A DNA stretch of 64,000 bases, taken from an uncultured Monoglobus sp. Lineage in GTDB: Bacteria > Bacillota > Clostridia > Monoglobales > Monoglobaceae. Both the position numbers and the translations under genes were made by a program. The stretch covers positions 1 to 64,000 of the forward strand of contig CANRBF010000004.1 of assembly GCA_947628795.1 (NCBI GenBank). The letters are read 5' to 3'. The notes beneath the pieces are model-generated. The model was given only the letters and a program-made list of their open reading frames with translations, was not told where the DNA came from and did no database searches. This document shows positions 26,477-33,551 of the stretch, in pieces (within the stretch, counting starts at the first letter, position 1; every line of letters begins with the position of its first letter).

Positions 26477-26649
26477 TAAAAAACGCGGCACACGAAGCGC
26501 CGCGGAAAATGCGGAACCTCGTTGTCGCCAAACAAACCCGAATTTACACTTTTATAAAGCAATAGCATAAATATTCCGCATTTTTTACGAAATAAAACTA
26601 TTGCTTTTAAAAAAAGTATAAATTCCATAATTATTCGAATTTGCTTGGC
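26477..26649 (-). ncRNA. Predicted free-standing structured RNA with pseudoknot and terminator, copy 2
   Basis: A transcript of about 170 nt from the promoter at 26656-26684. Closing stem P1 is 17 bp: 26633-26649 with 26527-26543. P2 is AAAGCAATAG/CTATTGCTTT (26598-26607 with 26556-26565), and P3 is a small hairpin at 26583-26597. The segment just after P3 (26574-26584) is perfectly complementary over 11 nt to 26506-26516, which lies 3' of P1, giving a long-range pseudoknot. The RNA ends in a GC-rich terminator (26484-26504) and seven T. P1 edges, promoter and terminator match the copy at 46509; the pseudoknot sequence is entirely different but still pairs. No open reading frame of note. Confidence 0.7.
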
Positions 26650-26655
26650 AAATTT

Positions 26656-26684
26656 ATATTACCACAAATTCGGGTCTGTGTCAA
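26656..26684 (-). promoter_or_regulatory. Promoter of structured RNA copy 2
   Basis: Minus strand: -35 TTGACA (26679-26684), 17-nt spacer, -10 TAATAT (26656-26661). The spacer end and downstream bases CGAATTTGTGGTAATATAAA are identical to the promoter of the other copy. Confidence 0.85.
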
Positions 26685-26699
26685 GGATAAAAATCGGCG

Positions 26700-26864
26700 C
26701 ACAATGCGTTGCGCAGAGAGCCCCTTCCACCGCTGTCGCGTCATGTCCGTTCACGTTAATGATCTGCGGCCTTGTTTGTGCTTGCAAACGGAATACTTTT
26801 GTTAAACGAACCCGCTTTGCGGCTCCGGCCGCAGCCATCCCCCTACGAACTGATTACTACGTTA
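26700..26864. repeat. Degenerate repeat remnants upstream of the hydG 3' end
   Basis: Contains GCGCACAATGCGTTGCGC, a decayed CCCCTTCCACCGCTGTCGCG arm, two GC-rich fragments (CCCGCTTTGCGG, CTCCGGCCGCAG) and the CTACGTTA edge that touches the hydG stop codon. No gene is supported. Confidence 0.5.
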
Positions 26865-28298
26865 TTAAAACCTGAAATCTCTGGCGCCCTGCTCGATTTT
26901 TTTCAGGTATTCCTTTGTGGTGCTATGGACCTTCGGGTTGGGCACCTTTTTTATTTCCTGTTCTATCAGCTTTTCGCCGTTTATTTTGGTCTCGGGCGAG
27001 GCGTAGTCCTCGAGGTACTCCTTGAGGGTGATAAGCGCATTGGGCTGGCAGCAGTTCTGTATCGCGCCCGACTTGGCGAGGGGCATAAAGCGGTCTCCGG
27101 TTCTGCCCTCGCGGTAGCAGGCGGTGCAGAAGCTGGGTATATATCCGAGGCCCACGAGCCAGTTTATCACCTCGTCGAGGGTCCTGCGGTCGCTGGTGTC
27201 AAACTGGGCCGAGTTTTCCTCCTCGGGCTCGGGCTCGGCGTAGCCTCCGACGCTGGTGCGCGAACCGCCGCTTATCTGGGAGATTCCCAGCTCAAGCGCC
27301 TTTTCGCGGCTCTTTTCGCTCTCGCGGGTCGAAATTATCATGCCTGTGTAGGGCACCGCGATCCTGATGACCGCGATTATCTTGTGGAAGATCTCGTCGG
27401 ACACGGCGTTTGAAAAGTCGTTGACGTCGATGTCGTCGGCAGGGCAGATGCGCGGCACGCTGATCGTATGCGGGCCCACTCCGAACGCCGCCTCAAGATG
27501 CTCGGCGTGCATCAGAAGTCCGACCAGATCATAGCGGTAAAGGTTCAGCCCGAACAGCACGCCGCAGCCCACGTCGTCGATGCCCGCGGTCATGGCGCGG
27601 TCCATCGCCTCGGTGTGGTAGGCGTAGTCGTGCTTGGGACCCGCGGGGTGCAGGCTCAGATAGTTTTCTTTGTTATACGTCTCCTGAAACAGAATGTATG
27701 TGCCGATCCCAGCGTCTTTGAGGCGCTTGTAGTTCTCGACCGTGGTCGCGGCTATGTTGACATTTACGCGGCGTATGGCGCCGTTTTTGTGCTTTATGTT
27801 GTATATGGTGTCGATGCACTCTAATATATATTCGATCGGATTGTTGACGGGGTCCTCGCCCGCCTCAAGCGCCAGACGCTTGTGTCCCATGTCCTGAAGG
27901 GCGATCGTCTCGGCCTTCACGTCCTCCTGCGTCAGCTTTTTGCGGCAGATGGTCTTGTTCTTGGCGTGGTACGGGCAGTAGACGCAGCCGTTTACGCAGT
28001 AGTTGGAAAGGTACAGCGGCGCGAACAGCACTATGCGCCTGCCGTAGATCTTCTCTTTTATCTCTTTTGCAAGCGCGAACATCTTCTCGTTTAAGTCGTC
28101 CAGCTCGCAGTCGAGCAGCACCGCCGCCTCGCGATGGGTCAGGCCTTTGCACTCGCGCGCCTTTTCGATTATCGACTCTATGAGCTCGCGGTTCTTGCTG
28201 TTTTCCGCGGCGTATTTGAGCGTTTCGTTTATCTCATCGTCGTTGATAAACTCCTCGGCGATCGGGGATTTCACGTCGTATTTATAAGCTTTTTCCAT
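26865..28298 (-). CDS. hydG: [FeFe]-hydrogenase maturase HydG (radical SAM tyrosine lyase)
   Basis: A 477-residue radical SAM enzyme that splits tyrosine to give the CO and CN ligands for the [FeFe]-hydrogenase H-cluster. The SAM cluster motif is CVNGCVYC (C101, C105, C108). The C-terminal auxiliary cluster motif, CTACYREGRTGD followed by the distal Cys of QNCCQPN, separates HydG from ThiH. Length fits the family. The gene is directly preceded by the TM1266-type protein. HydE, HydF and the hydrogenase must be elsewhere. The stop codon runs into an interspersed repeat (TAATAACGTAG). Confidence 0.95.
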   Translation of the reverse strand: MEKAYKYDVKSPIAEEFINDDEINETLKYAAENSKNRELIESIIEKARECKGLTHREAAVLLDCELDDLNEKMFALAKEIKEKIYGRRIVLFAPLYLSNYCVNGCVYCPYHAKNKTICRKKLTQEDVKAETIALQDMGHKRLALEAGEDPVNNPIEYILECIDTIYNIKHKNGAIRRVNVNIAATTVENYKRLKDAGIGTYILFQETYNKENYLSLHPAGPKHDYAYHTEAMDRAMTAGIDDVGCGVLFGLNLYRYDLVGLLMHAEHLEAAFGVGPHTISVPRICPADDIDVNDFSNAVSDEIFHKIIAVIRIAVPYTGMIISTRESEKSREKALELGISQISGGSRTSVGGYAEPEPEEENSAQFDTSDRRTLDEVINWLVGLGYIPSFCTACYREGRTGDRFMPLAKSGAIQNCCQPNALITLKEYLEDYASPETKINGEKLIEQEIKKVPNPKVHSTTKEYLKKIEQGARDFRF

Positions 28299-28319
28299 GA
28301 TAAGTCTCTCCTTTATATT

Positions 28320-28568
28320 TTATATTTTTGTGTACTGGGCCTTAACGCTGACATTTTTTATCATGCCGAGCCTGCCCGAAAGACCGGATATAACGTCGGC
28401 GGGCGCGTCGATCACGAGGCTGATTATCGCGACGCCGCGGCTGCGGTAGGGTATTCCCATTCGGCCGACTATGTATGCGCTGTAATCGTGGATTACCTCG
28501 TTGATCCTGTCTGTCACAGACAGGTCCTCAACGATGATCCCGATCAGCGCGACTCGGTTCTGCTGCAT
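28320..28568 (-). CDS. TM1266-type iron-only hydrogenase system regulator
   Basis: An 82-residue ACT-like small protein. It has the family layout RVALIGIIVEDLSVTDRINEVIHDYSAYIVGRMGIP followed by ISLVIDAPADVISGLSGRLG, matching the putative iron-only hydrogenase system regulator found beside hydE, hydF and hydG. The start is placed at 28568 (MQQNR), where GGGAGG is 7 nt upstream. This SD lies in one arm of a hairpin (28577-28597), so translation could be controlled. hydG follows 21 bp downstream. The regulatory role is the family annotation, not shown here. Confidence 0.87.
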   Translation of the reverse strand: MQQNRVALIGIIVEDLSVTDRINEVIHDYSAYIVGRMGIPYRSRGVAIISLVIDAPADVISGLSGRLGMIKNVSVKAQYTKI

Positions 28569-28599
28569 AAAAAAACCTCCCTTCATAAATGAGGGAGAA

Positions 28600-28815
28600 A
28601 ACAACATAGGTACTAGGGAATAGGTACTATTTTGCGTTCCCACCTCCGTCAGGCTTACGCCTGCCACCTCCTCCCCGGAGGAGGCATTAATTTGGCTCCC
28701 CCCTCGGGGGAGCTGTCGGGCTTTGCCCGACTGAGGGGGGATCCTAGTCCCCAGATCCTATTCCCTAGTCTCTACGTTGCCTTCACCCTCGGGACGAACC
28801 CTCGGTGTCAGGTCG
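28600..28815. repeat. Interspersed repeat block upstream of the TM1266-hydG pair
   Basis: Two dumbbells in opposite flavours: CCCACCTCCGTC-AGGCTTACGCCTG-CCACCTCCTCC with CGGAGGAGG, and CTCGGGGGAGCTGTC-GGGCTTTGCCCG-ACTGAGGGGGG. These are flanked by the CTAGTCCCCAGATCCTATTC and CTAGTCTCTACGTTG modules. Confidence 0.75.
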
Positions 28816-28858
28816 TATTTATTTTAGCACCGGATGGCGCCGTTGTCAACAAAAGATT

Positions 28859-28996
28859 TTAAATATTTTCAAAGTAATATTTGTCGATAATGGCGTCCAT
28901 CTCGAGCTTCATTTTGTAGATATCCTCGTATTTCACGTCGTCGCTGCTGAGCAGTTCCGCCATTCTCTGTTTTAATATCTGAATATCCTGTTCCAT
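28859..28996 (-). CDS. Spo0E-like small aspartyl-phosphate phosphatase (45 residues)
   Basis: A short gene directly after lgt. ATG at 28996 has SD GGGAGG, which overlaps the intergenic 13 bp behind the lgt stop. The 45-residue product is two helices, DIQILKQRMAELLSSDDVKY and YKMKLEMDAIIDKYY, matching the Spo0E pattern of a first amphipathic helix, a turn, then an SQxLDxLIxxYY-like helix. The usual SQELD core is changed here to KMKLEMD, so catalytic competence is uncertain. Spo0E proteins dephosphorylate Spo0A or related regulators and restrain sporulation. A short coiled-coil protein of other function is the alternative. Confidence 0.65.
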   Translation of the reverse strand: MEQDIQILKQRMAELLSSDDVKYEDIYKMKLEMDAIIDKYYFENI

Positions 28997-29009
28997 TTTC
29001 GGCCTCCCG

Positions 29010-29813
29010 TTATTCTTTGGATCTTGACTTTTTTCTGATTATTATGATCGCCGCCGCGGCCGCTATCGCCGAGAGCAGCGCCACAAGCTGAGATATTCTT
29101 ATCGGGCCTAAGTATAGCGAGTCGGTCCTCATGCCCTCTATCCAGAACCTGCCTACGCCGTACCACAGTATGTAGAGGCAGAACACCTCGCCGTCAAATT
29201 TTTTGCGGCGTTTGTAGAGCAAAAGCAGCAGCACGCCCAGCGCGTCCCAAAGGCTCTCGTAGAGAAACGTCGGGTGAACGCTCTCGGCGGCGGCCGAGCC
29301 GTCGGTCGGCGCGACGGTCATAGCCCAGGGCATCGAGCAGGGTCCGCCATACGCCTCGCCGTTCACAAAGTTGCCCCAACGTCCTATCGCCTGACCTATC
29401 AGGAATCCCACCGCCAGAATGTCCAGCACCTTGCCGAGGCTTATTTTCTTTTTCAGGCAGTAAATGATAACCACCGCCGCGGCTCCGATAAAACTGCCGT
29501 AGACCGCGATTCCGCCGCCGCGTATGTCGAACACGCTGAGCAGATTGTCTCTGTACATATCAAAGCTGAATATCACGTAGTACAGCCTGGCGCAGACGAT
29601 CGAGACCGGGACCGCTATCAAAAACATATTGATCGCGTCGTCCTGCTTCAGGCCCTGCTTCTTAAACTCGCGGAACGCGTAAAACAGGCCGACCATCATT
29701 CCCGCGGCGAGTATTATGCCGTACCAGTAGATATTAACGCCGCCGATAGTGAACGCCGCTCGGTTTATCGTGAAACTGAGGCCGAGACCCGGGAATGATA
29801 TCCTGTTTGTCAT
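29010..29813 (-). CDS. lgt: Prolipoprotein diacylglyceryl transferase
   Basis: A 267-residue polytopic membrane enzyme that adds diacylglycerol to the lipobox Cys of prolipoproteins. The family signature GRWGNFVNGEAYG lies at about 142-154, the conserved region RGGGIAVYGSFIGA precedes it, and there are about seven hydrophobic segments. The ATG overlaps the upstream M16 peptidase stop by 4 bp (ATGA), so it is translationally coupled to that gene. Confidence 0.95.
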   Translation of the reverse strand: MTNRISFPGLGLSFTINRAAFTIGGVNIYWYGIILAAGMMVGLFYAFREFKKQGLKQDDAINMFLIAVPVSIVCARLYYVIFSFDMYRDNLLSVFDIRGGGIAVYGSFIGAAAVVIIYCLKKKISLGKVLDILAVGFLIGQAIGRWGNFVNGEAYGGPCSMPWAMTVAPTDGSAAAESVHPTFLYESLWDALGVLLLLLYKRRKKFDGEVFCLYILWYGVGRFWIEGMRTDSLYLGPIRISQLVALLSAIAAAAAIIIIRKKSRSKE

Positions 29814-31126
29814 CGCTCCGCCTCCCCGCCGCTCTCGGTCGGCAGCACCGTTGAGAGCACGCAGTTGTTTGTGTCAAAATGGGTCTTGAGGCGGGTCATG
29901 ATATCGTCGTACGTCACGCTGTCGATCACCTTGTTGTAATCAAGCGGGTTAATGCCCTTGAGCAGCATCCTGATATAGGCGTTGCCCATGCCCTCGATAT
30001 AGTTAAACAGCTTTATTCCCGATGCCTTCATCACCTTTTTGGTGCGCTCGATATCGGACTTGTCTATGCCCTCTTTTTGAGCCTTTAGTATGCGCTTTTT
30101 GATTTTTTCATACACCGCTTTGGGATCGCGCGATTCGCCGCCCATCAGCGAGAATCCGTAGCGTTTTTCGAGCTCGGTCTCGACGCTGAATCCGCTGTCT
30201 ATCAGACCTTCGCCGTACAGCTCCATATAGAAATCGCTGCTCTTGCCGAACAGGGTGTCGAGAATTATCTCGGTGGCGGCCTCGCGCTTCGCAAGCTCTT
30301 CGCCGCTCGTAAACGGCGTTATGTCCTTAAAGCCGATATTGAACATCGGCTGCGACACCACAAGGCGCTGCTCGGTAAATTCGGTGACGCGCTCGGCGGG
30401 CTCGCGGACTTCGGGCCTTTGTATCTCGCCGAGGTTTTTCTCGTCGCCCATGCGCTTGTCGAGGCGATCCATGACCTCGTTTATATCCACGTCGCCCACA
30501 AGCACGAGTATCATGTTGCCGGGGTTATAGAACGTGTTGTAGCACTTATAAAGTATGTCCTTGTCGATCTTCGCTATGCTCTCCACCGTGCCGGCTATGT
30601 CGATCTTCACGGGGTTGTCGCGGAACATGGCGCGCAGCGCGTTGAAAAACACGCGCCAGCCCGGGTCGTCGTCGTACATCTTTATCTCCTGACCGATTAT
30701 GCCCATCTCTTTGCTGACGTTCTCGTCGGTGAAATACGGGCTGTTGACAAAGTCGATCAAGATATCAAGGTTTTCGTAAAACCTGTCGGTGCAGGTGAAA
30801 AGATACGCGGTCATGTCAAAGCTTGTGAACGCGTTGCTCGACGCGCCCGTTATCGCGAAGCTGTCAAAGGCGTTGCTGCCGTCGGGCTGCTCGAACATCT
30901 TGTGCTCCAGAAAATGGGCTATGCCGTCGGGCACGACCGTCTTTTCGCTCTCGCCCGGAACGAGGAACTCTCGGTCGGTCGAGCCGTAGTCGGTGCCATA
31001 TATCGCGTAGTATTTGCTGAATCCCTTTTTGGGGAAAACATAAACCCGAAGGCCGCTCTTGTGCGTGGCGAAAAGCATTTTTTCTTTAAGCTCATCGCTT
31101 GCGAATTCTTTTATTTCATAGCTCAT
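29810..31126 (-). CDS. M16-family zinc peptidase (YmfH-like, catalytic subunit)
   Basis: A 438-residue M16 peptidase with the inverted zinc motif HFLEH (H71, E74, H75) and the distal Glu region (KEMGIIGQEIKMYDDDP, about 145-160). A second M16-like half carries EFTEQRLVVSQP and NMILVLVGDV strands. It pairs with the upstream motif-less M16 gene, as YmfF/YmfH and AlbE/AlbF-type pairs do; such pairs process peptides, including in some bacteriocin and peptide systems. It overlaps lgt by 4 bp and its partner by 1 bp, which implies a three-gene operon. Confidence 0.9.
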   Translation of the reverse strand: MSYEIKEFASDELKEKMLFATHKSGLRVYVFPKKGFSKYYAIYGTDYGSTDREFLVPGESEKTVVPDGIAHFLEHKMFEQPDGSNAFDSFAITGASSNAFTSFDMTAYLFTCTDRFYENLDILIDFVNSPYFTDENVSKEMGIIGQEIKMYDDDPGWRVFFNALRAMFRDNPVKIDIAGTVESIAKIDKDILYKCYNTFYNPGNMILVLVGDVDINEVMDRLDKRMGDEKNLGEIQRPEVREPAERVTEFTEQRLVVSQPMFNIGFKDITPFTSGEELAKREAATEIILDTLFGKSSDFYMELYGEGLIDSGFSVETELEKRYGFSLMGGESRDPKAVYEKIKKRILKAQKEGIDKSDIERTKKVMKASGIKLFNYIEGMGNAYIRMLLKGINPLDYNKVIDSVTYDDIMTRLKTHFDTNNCVLSTVLPTESGGEAER

Positions 31127-32409
31127 TATTCCGCGCCTCCTTCGCTTGTGTTTCCTTTTAGGAAGTATATAACGTCGATCTCTATCTTTTTGAACGCCTC
31201 AACGATCTCAGCCTTGGTGACGGCGTTTGTGCGCTCGATCAGCTCGTCTATCCCGTCATCGCTGCCCATGATCGCCTGTGACAGGTAGTAGTCCTCCATG
31301 GTGCGCAGGCTGTCCTTCATTGAGGTGAACCTGCCGCTCATATAGCGCTTGGAGTTCTCGATCTCGCTGTCCTCGATCTCGCCGTTTTTCATCTTGTCAA
31401 ACTGGACCATGATCTCGTCGAGAGCCGCGCCGTATTTGTCGGTCTCGATGCCGCAGCTTATGAACATGGTGCTCTTAAAACGCTCGGTCCGCGACGCCGC
31501 GTAGTAGGCCAGGCTCAGCTTTTCACGCACGTTGTTGAAAAGCTTCGAGAACGGGCTGCCGCCGAAAACGCAGCCGCCCAGCATCAGCGCGTAGTACATC
31601 TTCGAGGTTGGCTCAACGCCGCATTTCAGGCCGATGCACAGCTTGCTCTGAACGACCGGTATCTCCTCGACTATCTCGCGGGGCTCGTTTCCGCAGCCTT
31701 TCGCGATACGCGTCGCCGCGTATTTCGCGTCTCTTTCGGCAAACGCTCCGCAAAGGCCGCTTTTTACCGCCGAGAGCGCGGAGTCCGAAAAGCTGCCGCT
31801 TATGAATATATCTGTCTTGGCGGTCGAGATCACGTCCTTATAGAACTCATAAAGACCGCCTCGGGTGATGCCCGGAAGGTCCTCGACGCGTCCCGCCTCA
31901 AACATGCCGTAGCCCTCGCCCTCAAACATCGCCTCGCGGCACTTGAACTCAACGTACTCGCGCTTGTCGTTTATAAGGCCCTCTATGGCGTTTTTAAGGT
32001 TCTGCTTCTCGCCGTCCAGGTATTCTTGGTCAAAGCCGCCCTCGTCGCATAGGGGCTCGAATATAAACTCACGCATGAGCTCAACGATTTTTTCGGTCAG
32101 GCTCTCGCCTATAAACTCGTCGCGGATATACTCGATCGTGAAATACAAAACCTCACCGTCGCCCTTGACGCGTATGCCCGCGTGCAGCGTCGCGCTGTAA
32201 AGCTCGTCGAGATATTTGGATATCTCGGTCATGGTCCTGTGCTTTTCGGTTCCGCGCTTCATAACAGCGGGCAGAAGCGCCGCCTTGGTTATCGTCTCTT
32301 TTTCGAGAGGTATGTTAAAAAACACGCTTATGGTATTGGTCTTAAACTTTTCGGCCGGGATATACTTAAGATCCACGCCGCTTTTGATATGCTCGGTCAT
32401 ATGTTTCAT
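31126..32409 (-). CDS. M16-family peptidase homologue lacking the zinc motif (YmfF-like)
   Basis: A 427-residue M16-fold protein. The region where HxxEH should be reads AALLPAVMKRGTEKHRTM, so it is probably catalytically silent. The C-terminal half keeps family features (SKLFNNVREKLSLAYYAASR, an R/Y-type substrate-binding segment). It is the first gene of the M16-M16-lgt set, with a good promoter at 32438-32467, and its last base is shared with the next gene (TAATG arrangement). It probably forms a heterodimer with the active M16 subunit. Confidence 0.87.
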   Translation of the reverse strand: MKHMTEHIKSGVDLKYIPAEKFKTNTISVFFNIPLEKETITKAALLPAVMKRGTEKHRTMTEISKYLDELYSATLHAGIRVKGDGEVLYFTIEYIRDEFIGESLTEKIVELMREFIFEPLCDEGGFDQEYLDGEKQNLKNAIEGLINDKREYVEFKCREAMFEGEGYGMFEAGRVEDLPGITRGGLYEFYKDVISTAKTDIFISGSFSDSALSAVKSGLCGAFAERDAKYAATRIAKGCGNEPREIVEEIPVVQSKLCIGLKCGVEPTSKMYYALMLGGCVFGGSPFSKLFNNVREKLSLAYYAASRTERFKSTMFISCGIETDKYGAALDEIMVQFDKMKNGEIEDSEIENSKRYMSGRFTSMKDSLRTMEDYYLSQAIMGSDDGIDELIERTNAVTKAEIVEAFKKIEIDVIYFLKGNTSEGGAE

Positions 32410-32437
32410 CCTTTACATATAAATATTTCAATATAAT

Positions 32438-32467
32438 ATTATATCACGATTTTTCACTTTGTGTCAA
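32438..32467 (-). promoter_or_regulatory. Promoter of the M16-M16-lgt operon
   Basis: Minus strand: -35 TTGACA (32462-32467), 18-nt spacer, -10 TATAAT (32438-32443), 29 bp before the ATG. The 150 bp beyond it up to the repeat at 32565 hold nothing I recognise. Confidence 0.8.
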
Positions 32468-32564
32468 TTTTGACCGTTTTGTAATATTAGGTTAACCAAA
32501 TATTAGTATTGCCTTATTATTTTGTAAAAATACGGCACAAAATCGCTGTTCGTTAATCGCTATG

Positions 32565-32645
32565 TTCCCCCACCTCCGTCAGGCTACGCCTGACACCTCC
32601 TCCCGGGAGGAGGCACGGGCGGCCGAGGTCGTCCGCCCCTACGGC
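32565..32645. repeat. Interspersed repeat, hairpin plus CGTCCGCCCC module
   Basis: CCCACCTCCGTC-AGGCTACGCCTGA-CACCTCCTCCCGGGAGGAGG, followed by GGGCGGCCGAGGTCGTCCGC and CCCTACGGC. The last module recurs near 26365 and 37920. Confidence 0.75.
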
Positions 32646-32671
32646 ATTATTCAAAAAATCAGTTTAAAAAC

Positions 32672-32700
32672 TTGATATTTTTTGAATCTTATGCTAAAAT
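32672..32700 (+). promoter_or_regulatory. Promoter of the DUF4160/DUF2442 pair
   Basis: -35 TTGATA (32672-32677), 17-nt spacer, -10 TAAAAT (32695-32700), 26 bp before the ATG. Confidence 0.65.
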
Positions 32701-32725
32701 AATTACAGAAAGCGAGGCGAGCGGT

Positions 32726-32992
32726 ATGCCGACTTTAAGTATGTTTTTGGGAATACTTATCAAAATGAATTGGGGAGATGTAGGCCAACATAAGAAACCG
32801 CATTTTCACGCGTTTTACAATGATTATGAGGCTGTGTTCGGACTTGACGGTGAAATGATATCCGGTAAATTTCCGAAAAAACAATCAGCGTTTGTAAAAG
32901 CGTGGGCGCTTATGCACGAGGATGAAATAAAAGATAATTGGAACAGAGCTGTTAACAAAGAAGAAACTTATCGTATTGATCCGTTAAGATAG
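32726..32992 (+). CDS. DUF4160 protein
   Basis: An 88-residue protein starting MPTLSMFLGILIKMNWGD, with the family core KPHFHAFYNDYEAVF, a GEMISGKFPKK turn and a C-terminal helix containing WALMHEDEIKDNWNRA. This is the DUF4160 family. The start is taken at 32726, because the upstream in-frame extension covers the promoter. DUF4160 genes are usually followed by DUF2442 genes, as here, and have been suggested to form toxin-antitoxin-like or regulatory pairs; no activity is certain. The PHFH motif could bind metal. Confidence 0.85.
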   Translation: MPTLSMFLGILIKMNWGDVGQHKKPHFHAFYNDYEAVFGLDGEMISGKFPKKQSAFVKAWALMHEDEIKDNWNRAVNKEETYRIDPLR

Positions 32993-33004
32993 GAGGATTA
33001 TATT

Positions 33005-33271
33005 ATGGATGATATTATCTATGGCGCACCGTTGGGGCCGCGTGTTGTAGAGGCGGTTGCAAACGATAATTATGAAATTTTTCTTACGTTCAACAATGGA
33101 GAACATCGGAAATTTGACGCGCGCCCGCTGCTCGAATACAAAGTTTTTTCACCTCTTAAAGATCTTGACTTTTTTAAGAGCGTAAAAGTAGAATTCGGAA
33201 CAATAGTCTGGTCTGACGATATTGATTATTGCCCGGATACACTATATGAACAGAGCGTATTGGTAGCATAA
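33005..33271 (+). CDS. DUF2442 protein
   Basis: An 88-residue partner of the DUF4160 gene, starting 12 bp after it with SD AGGAGG. It has the DUF2442 features VVEAVANDNYEIFLTFNNGEHRKFDARPLL, then a short strand-helix segment and the C-terminal IVWSDDIDYCPDTLYEQS (the family D-x-x-PxxLY motif). The family fold resembles a small DNA-binding or adaptor domain. A hairpin terminator closes the pair. Confidence 0.87.
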   Translation: MDDIIYGAPLGPRVVEAVANDNYEIFLTFNNGEHRKFDARPLLEYKVFSPLKDLDFFKSVKVEFGTIVWSDDIDYCPDTLYEQSVLVA

Positions 33272-33282
33272 AAACAAAGCAA

Positions 33283-33312
33283 AAGAGCTGCTGCGTTTGC
33301 GGCGGCTTTTTG
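33283..33312 (+). terminator. Intrinsic terminator after the DUF4160/DUF2442 pair
   Basis: Stem AGCTGCTGC / GCGGCGGCT (two G-U pairs) with a 4-nt loop, followed by TTTTT. Confidence 0.75.
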
Positions 33313-33358
33313 ACTTTCGTTTGTCCGGCAAATTTATTAAAATTTATCAATAAAACTC

Positions 33359-33387
33359 TTGCATTGGGAAATATCTTGGGTTATAAT
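33359..33387 (+). promoter_or_regulatory. Promoter of the thiamine operon
   Basis: -35 TTGCAT (33359-33364), 17-nt spacer, -10 TATAAT (33382-33387). Transcription would begin just before the riboswitch. Confidence 0.75.
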
Positions 33388-33393
33388 AGTATT

Positions 33394-33476
33394 TGCTGGG
33401 GGGACCGCCGCGGGCGGTTGAGATAGGCCGAGCCTGACCCTTTGAACCTGACGGTTAACACCGGCGTAGGAAAGCA
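33394..33476 (+). ncRNA. TPP riboswitch (THI element)
   Basis: Contains the conserved segments of the thiamine pyrophosphate aptamer in order: GGGGGGACCGCC, GGTTGAGATAGGC, CTGACCCTTTGAACCTGA, GTTAACACCGGCGTAGGAA. It lies directly upstream of thiC. Downstream, GCTTG (33502) and CAAGC (33519) can pair before a short T-rich stretch, a possible weak terminator platform. TPP binding should reduce expression of the thi genes. Confidence 0.97.
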
Positions 33477-33551
33477 TGGATATTTTAGATAATTTATTTG
33501 TGCTTGTCTCTATCACGGCAAGCGCTTTATTTTTCGGAAGGAGTTTTTAAA

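Noticed and set aside
31126-32409. Active M16 protease
   Set aside because: The HxxEH zinc motif is absent; kept as a non-catalytic partner.
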